Positions 62,301-64,000 of a stretch of DNA of 64,000 bases are shown here, piece by piece (position 1 is the stretch's first letter; every line of letters begins with the position of its first letter). The notes beneath the pieces were generated by a model. That model saw nothing but the letters and a program-made list of their open reading frames with translations, was not told where the DNA came from and searched no databases. Both the position numbers and the translations under genes were made by a program. This DNA comes from Diacronema lutheri (taxonomy: Eukaryota > Haptophyta > Pavlovophyceae > Pavlovales > Pavlovaceae), in the NCBI GenBank assembly GCA_019448385.1, contig JAGTXO010000027.1, positions 186,001 through 250,000 of the forward strand, in the 5' to 3' direction.

Positions 62301-64000
62301 TCTTCGTGGCGGAGGCGCGGGCGATCGTCGCGCGCTCCGCCGGCGGCGGCGCGCTGCTCGCGCCGGACGACGTGCGCGACCTGTGCGACGCGCAGACGGA
62401 CGCCGATCGCGCTGCGATCTGGGCGTCGGTGGGCGCGCACGAGGCGACGCGCATCTTCGCGCTCGTCACGCGCAACGCGAGCTTGGCGGGCGCGGCGCTG
62501 CTCGTGCTGCACACGCCGGCGGGCGCGCCGGCGCGCGCGCTCGGGCTCCTGGCGACGCGCTCGCGCGCGCCGTCGACGGGCGCGCCGCGCGACGCGCACA
62601 GGGCGCTGGTGCAGCGGTTGGACGTGCTGATGGACGCGATCGCCGCGGCGCGAGGCGCGTCGCCGCTCGAGCTCGAGCTCGCGCTCGCGCCCGAGCCGCA
62701 GAGCGCGTGCAACGCGCGTGCGGCCGCGCTGCTCTGCCTGCAGGCCGTCGCGGACGCGAGCGGCCGTCCCGCCGCTGAGGACGCGCTGGCCGCGCTCGAC
62801 GACGCGCGCGGCATCGACCGGCACTGCCACGCCGTCCGGCAGCAGATCGAGGCGAAGCTCGCGTGGCGGCGCGCCGACGGCGCCGTCGGCGTTGACGGCG
62901 CCGACGGCGCGCCCGCGCTCGCGCCTGCCGCCGCACCGCCGGCGTGCGCGCCGGCGCACGCTGCCGGCGAGGCGGCGGTCGACCAGGCGATCGTCACGCG
63001 GGTGCGCGACGCGCTGCGCGCGTGGGCGACGACTGGCACCGCGCCCAGCGCGGCGGTGCTCGACGACGCCTGCGCCGCGTACACGGCCCGCGCACGCGCG
63101 CGCAAGGACGCGCGCACGGCGCTGGGCCCGACGCGCGCGGCCGAGCTGCTCGCCGCGGCCGCGCGCGGCGGAGCCGACGGGGCGGATGCCGCGCGCGCGC
63201 TGCTCGGCGGCACGCCGCGCCTGCTCGTCGTGCTCCTCTGCGTGCCCGTCGCCGCGCCGTCCGGCGAGCCGCCGCGCCCGGTCGGGCTGCTCGTCGCCGA
63301 CCGGCCGACGGACGACTCGCGCCCGGCCGCGCTCGTGCGCTACGACTTTGCGCCGCTCGACGCGGACGTGGCCGTCGCGGTCGGCGCGCATGCCGTCGCG
63401 CTGGCCAGTGCGATCTGGCCGCTGCTCGCGGCCGAGGGGGAGCCGCGGCCATCGCCCGTCGTGCGCTCGCAGCCGCGCGGCGGCGACGATGGCGCGCGTG
63501 CGCTCGCAACGTTCGCGTGCCTCGACGCGCTGATGACCGCCAGCGTCGGCGCGCACGGCCTCGCGGGCGGCGCGGGCATGCTGCCCGCGCTGGTCGCGCG
63601 AGGCGCCGCGGCCGCCCAGCGCGAGCGGCAGCTGCGCGCGGCCGCCGAGAGGCTGGGCGGCACGGTCGCTGGGTGGCCGGACACGGGCGCGAGCGCGGCG
63701 GGCGCGAGCGTCGACGAGGAGGCGCGCACGTACGAGGTCGAGGCGGTCGTCGACGAGCGCCGCAAGGCGGGCAAGAAGGTGACGTTCCAGTTCCGGATCA
63801 GGTGGCGGGGCTACGACGAGAGCGCCGACACGTGGGAGCCTGAGGCCAACGTGAGCAGCGACCTCGTCGCCCAGTTCCGCAAGACGCGCGACGAGCAGAA
63901 GCGGCGCGCGGGCGTATCGGGCAGCGGCAGCGGCGGCGCGGGCGCGGCGTCGGCATTGGCGTCGGCGCCGCTTCGCGCGCACGGCGAGTCGGGCGCCGCG
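51687..64000 (+). CDS. Giant multidomain protein: USP protease, Ulp1-like protease, YqaJ-like nuclease, chromodomain; 3' end outside window
   Basis: Exons 51687-52381, 52525-52851 and 53009 to the window edge join in phase (donors GTGCGG and GTGAGTGCC, acceptors gcgcag). The last exon has no stop in 3,664 codons. In order: C19 ubiquitin protease (Cys at 51,710 in KNEGNACYVNALAQSL, TQQDAAEFFQML, His at 52,325 in TSGHLVAIVLRNGAWFLCDD, ASMLFYSR). Then an EQR repeat and an Ala/Pro linker; a Ulp1-like protease (His 55,685, Asp 55,754, Gln 55,877, Cys 55,892); a degenerate Ulp1-like block (about 57,640-58,160); a YqaJ-like nuclease (about 60,060-60,610); a USP-like block lacking His (about 61,200-61,450); and a chromodomain (63,728-63,880). 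The first exon is unplaced. The role is unknown; mobile or virus-like origin is possible. Confidence 0.75.
53129..53264 (+). repeat. 9-bp coding repeat (Glu-Gln-Arg)n
   Basis: About 15 copies of gagcagcgc (two with gtgcagcgc) inside the giant gene, encoding an EQR repeat likely to form a charged helix between the USP domain and the Ala/Pro-rich linker. The frame is kept because the unit is a multiple of three. Confidence 0.85.
61880..61985 (+). repeat. 15-bp coding repeat (Ala-Ala-Pro-Pro-Pro)n
   Basis: Five or more copies of a ccgcccgccgccgcg unit within the giant gene give a rigid PPPAA linker between the USP-like block and the C-terminal region with the chromodomain. Confidence 0.8.

Noticed and set aside
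61373-63982. Second very long minus-strand frame
   Set aside because: Same reason: Arg-rich shadow of the plus-strand frame that carries the USP-like block and chromodomain.
48183-64000. Calling the helicase plus giant gene a Helitron
   Set aside because: PIF1 helicase blocks fit, but no Rep/HUH motif, terminal TC or CTRR hairpin was found, and a YqaJ/USP/Ulp1/chromodomain protein is not a described Helitron part.

Overview
The window looks like nuclear DNA of a very GC-rich alga with a secondary red-type plastid, most likely a haptophyte. This is an inference from three things. Host genes are cut by many short introns that open with GTGCGC-like donors and close with gcgcag-like acceptors, and some use GC donors. 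Plastid proteins (a light-dependent protochlorophyllide reductase, a [2Fe-2S] protein, a small membrane protein) begin with a signal peptide followed by a basic stretch. The rest is ordinary eukaryotic housekeeping: eS27, GINS Psf1, formin, an atypical MAP kinase. Introns are loaded with poly-G/poly-C runs and minisatellites. The species cannot be fixed from sequence alone.

Region 1 to 45.4 kb is a dense host gene region. In order: an ankyrin-FHA protein (-, runs off the left edge); a small unknown gene (+); an MFS transporter (-); a 78-aa unknown (-); a signal-anchored coiled-coil protein (+); a CAP59-type mannosyltransferase (-) only 30 bp from an 88-aa acidic protein (+); a 1,804-aa formin (-); an ERK7/MAPK15-like kinase with a TDY loop (+); a glutamate synthase small subunit (+); a zinc-knuckle protein (+); a zinc-ribbon/short-chain reductase fusion (+); a small plastid-type membrane protein (-); an intronless 849-aa orphan (+); a DMT/TPT-type transporter (-); eS27 (-); Psf1 (+); a plastid [2Fe-2S] protein (-); and protochlorophyllide reductase (+). 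Many neighbours are divergent with 30 to 350 bp between start codons, so shared promoters are likely. Exon joins given for nine genes keep frame and phase throughout.

Region 45.4 to 64 kb is different. It holds a palindrome-rich stretch, a broken coding region, a roughly 300-bp inverted-repeat (MITE-like) element, a damaged PIF1-type helicase, and then one enormous gene. That gene opens with a C19 ubiquitin-specific-protease domain and, after two phase-matched introns, continues in a single frame with no stop from 53,009 to the window edge (3,664 codons). Along it I read a Ulp1-like cysteine protease, a degenerate second Ulp1-like block, a YqaJ-like nuclease, a USP-like block without its catalytic His, and a chromodomain. 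A deubiquitinase/deSUMOylase plus nuclease plus chromatin reader beside a PIF1 helicase is the best candidate here for an undescribed system, possibly a giant mobile element. That role is inference.
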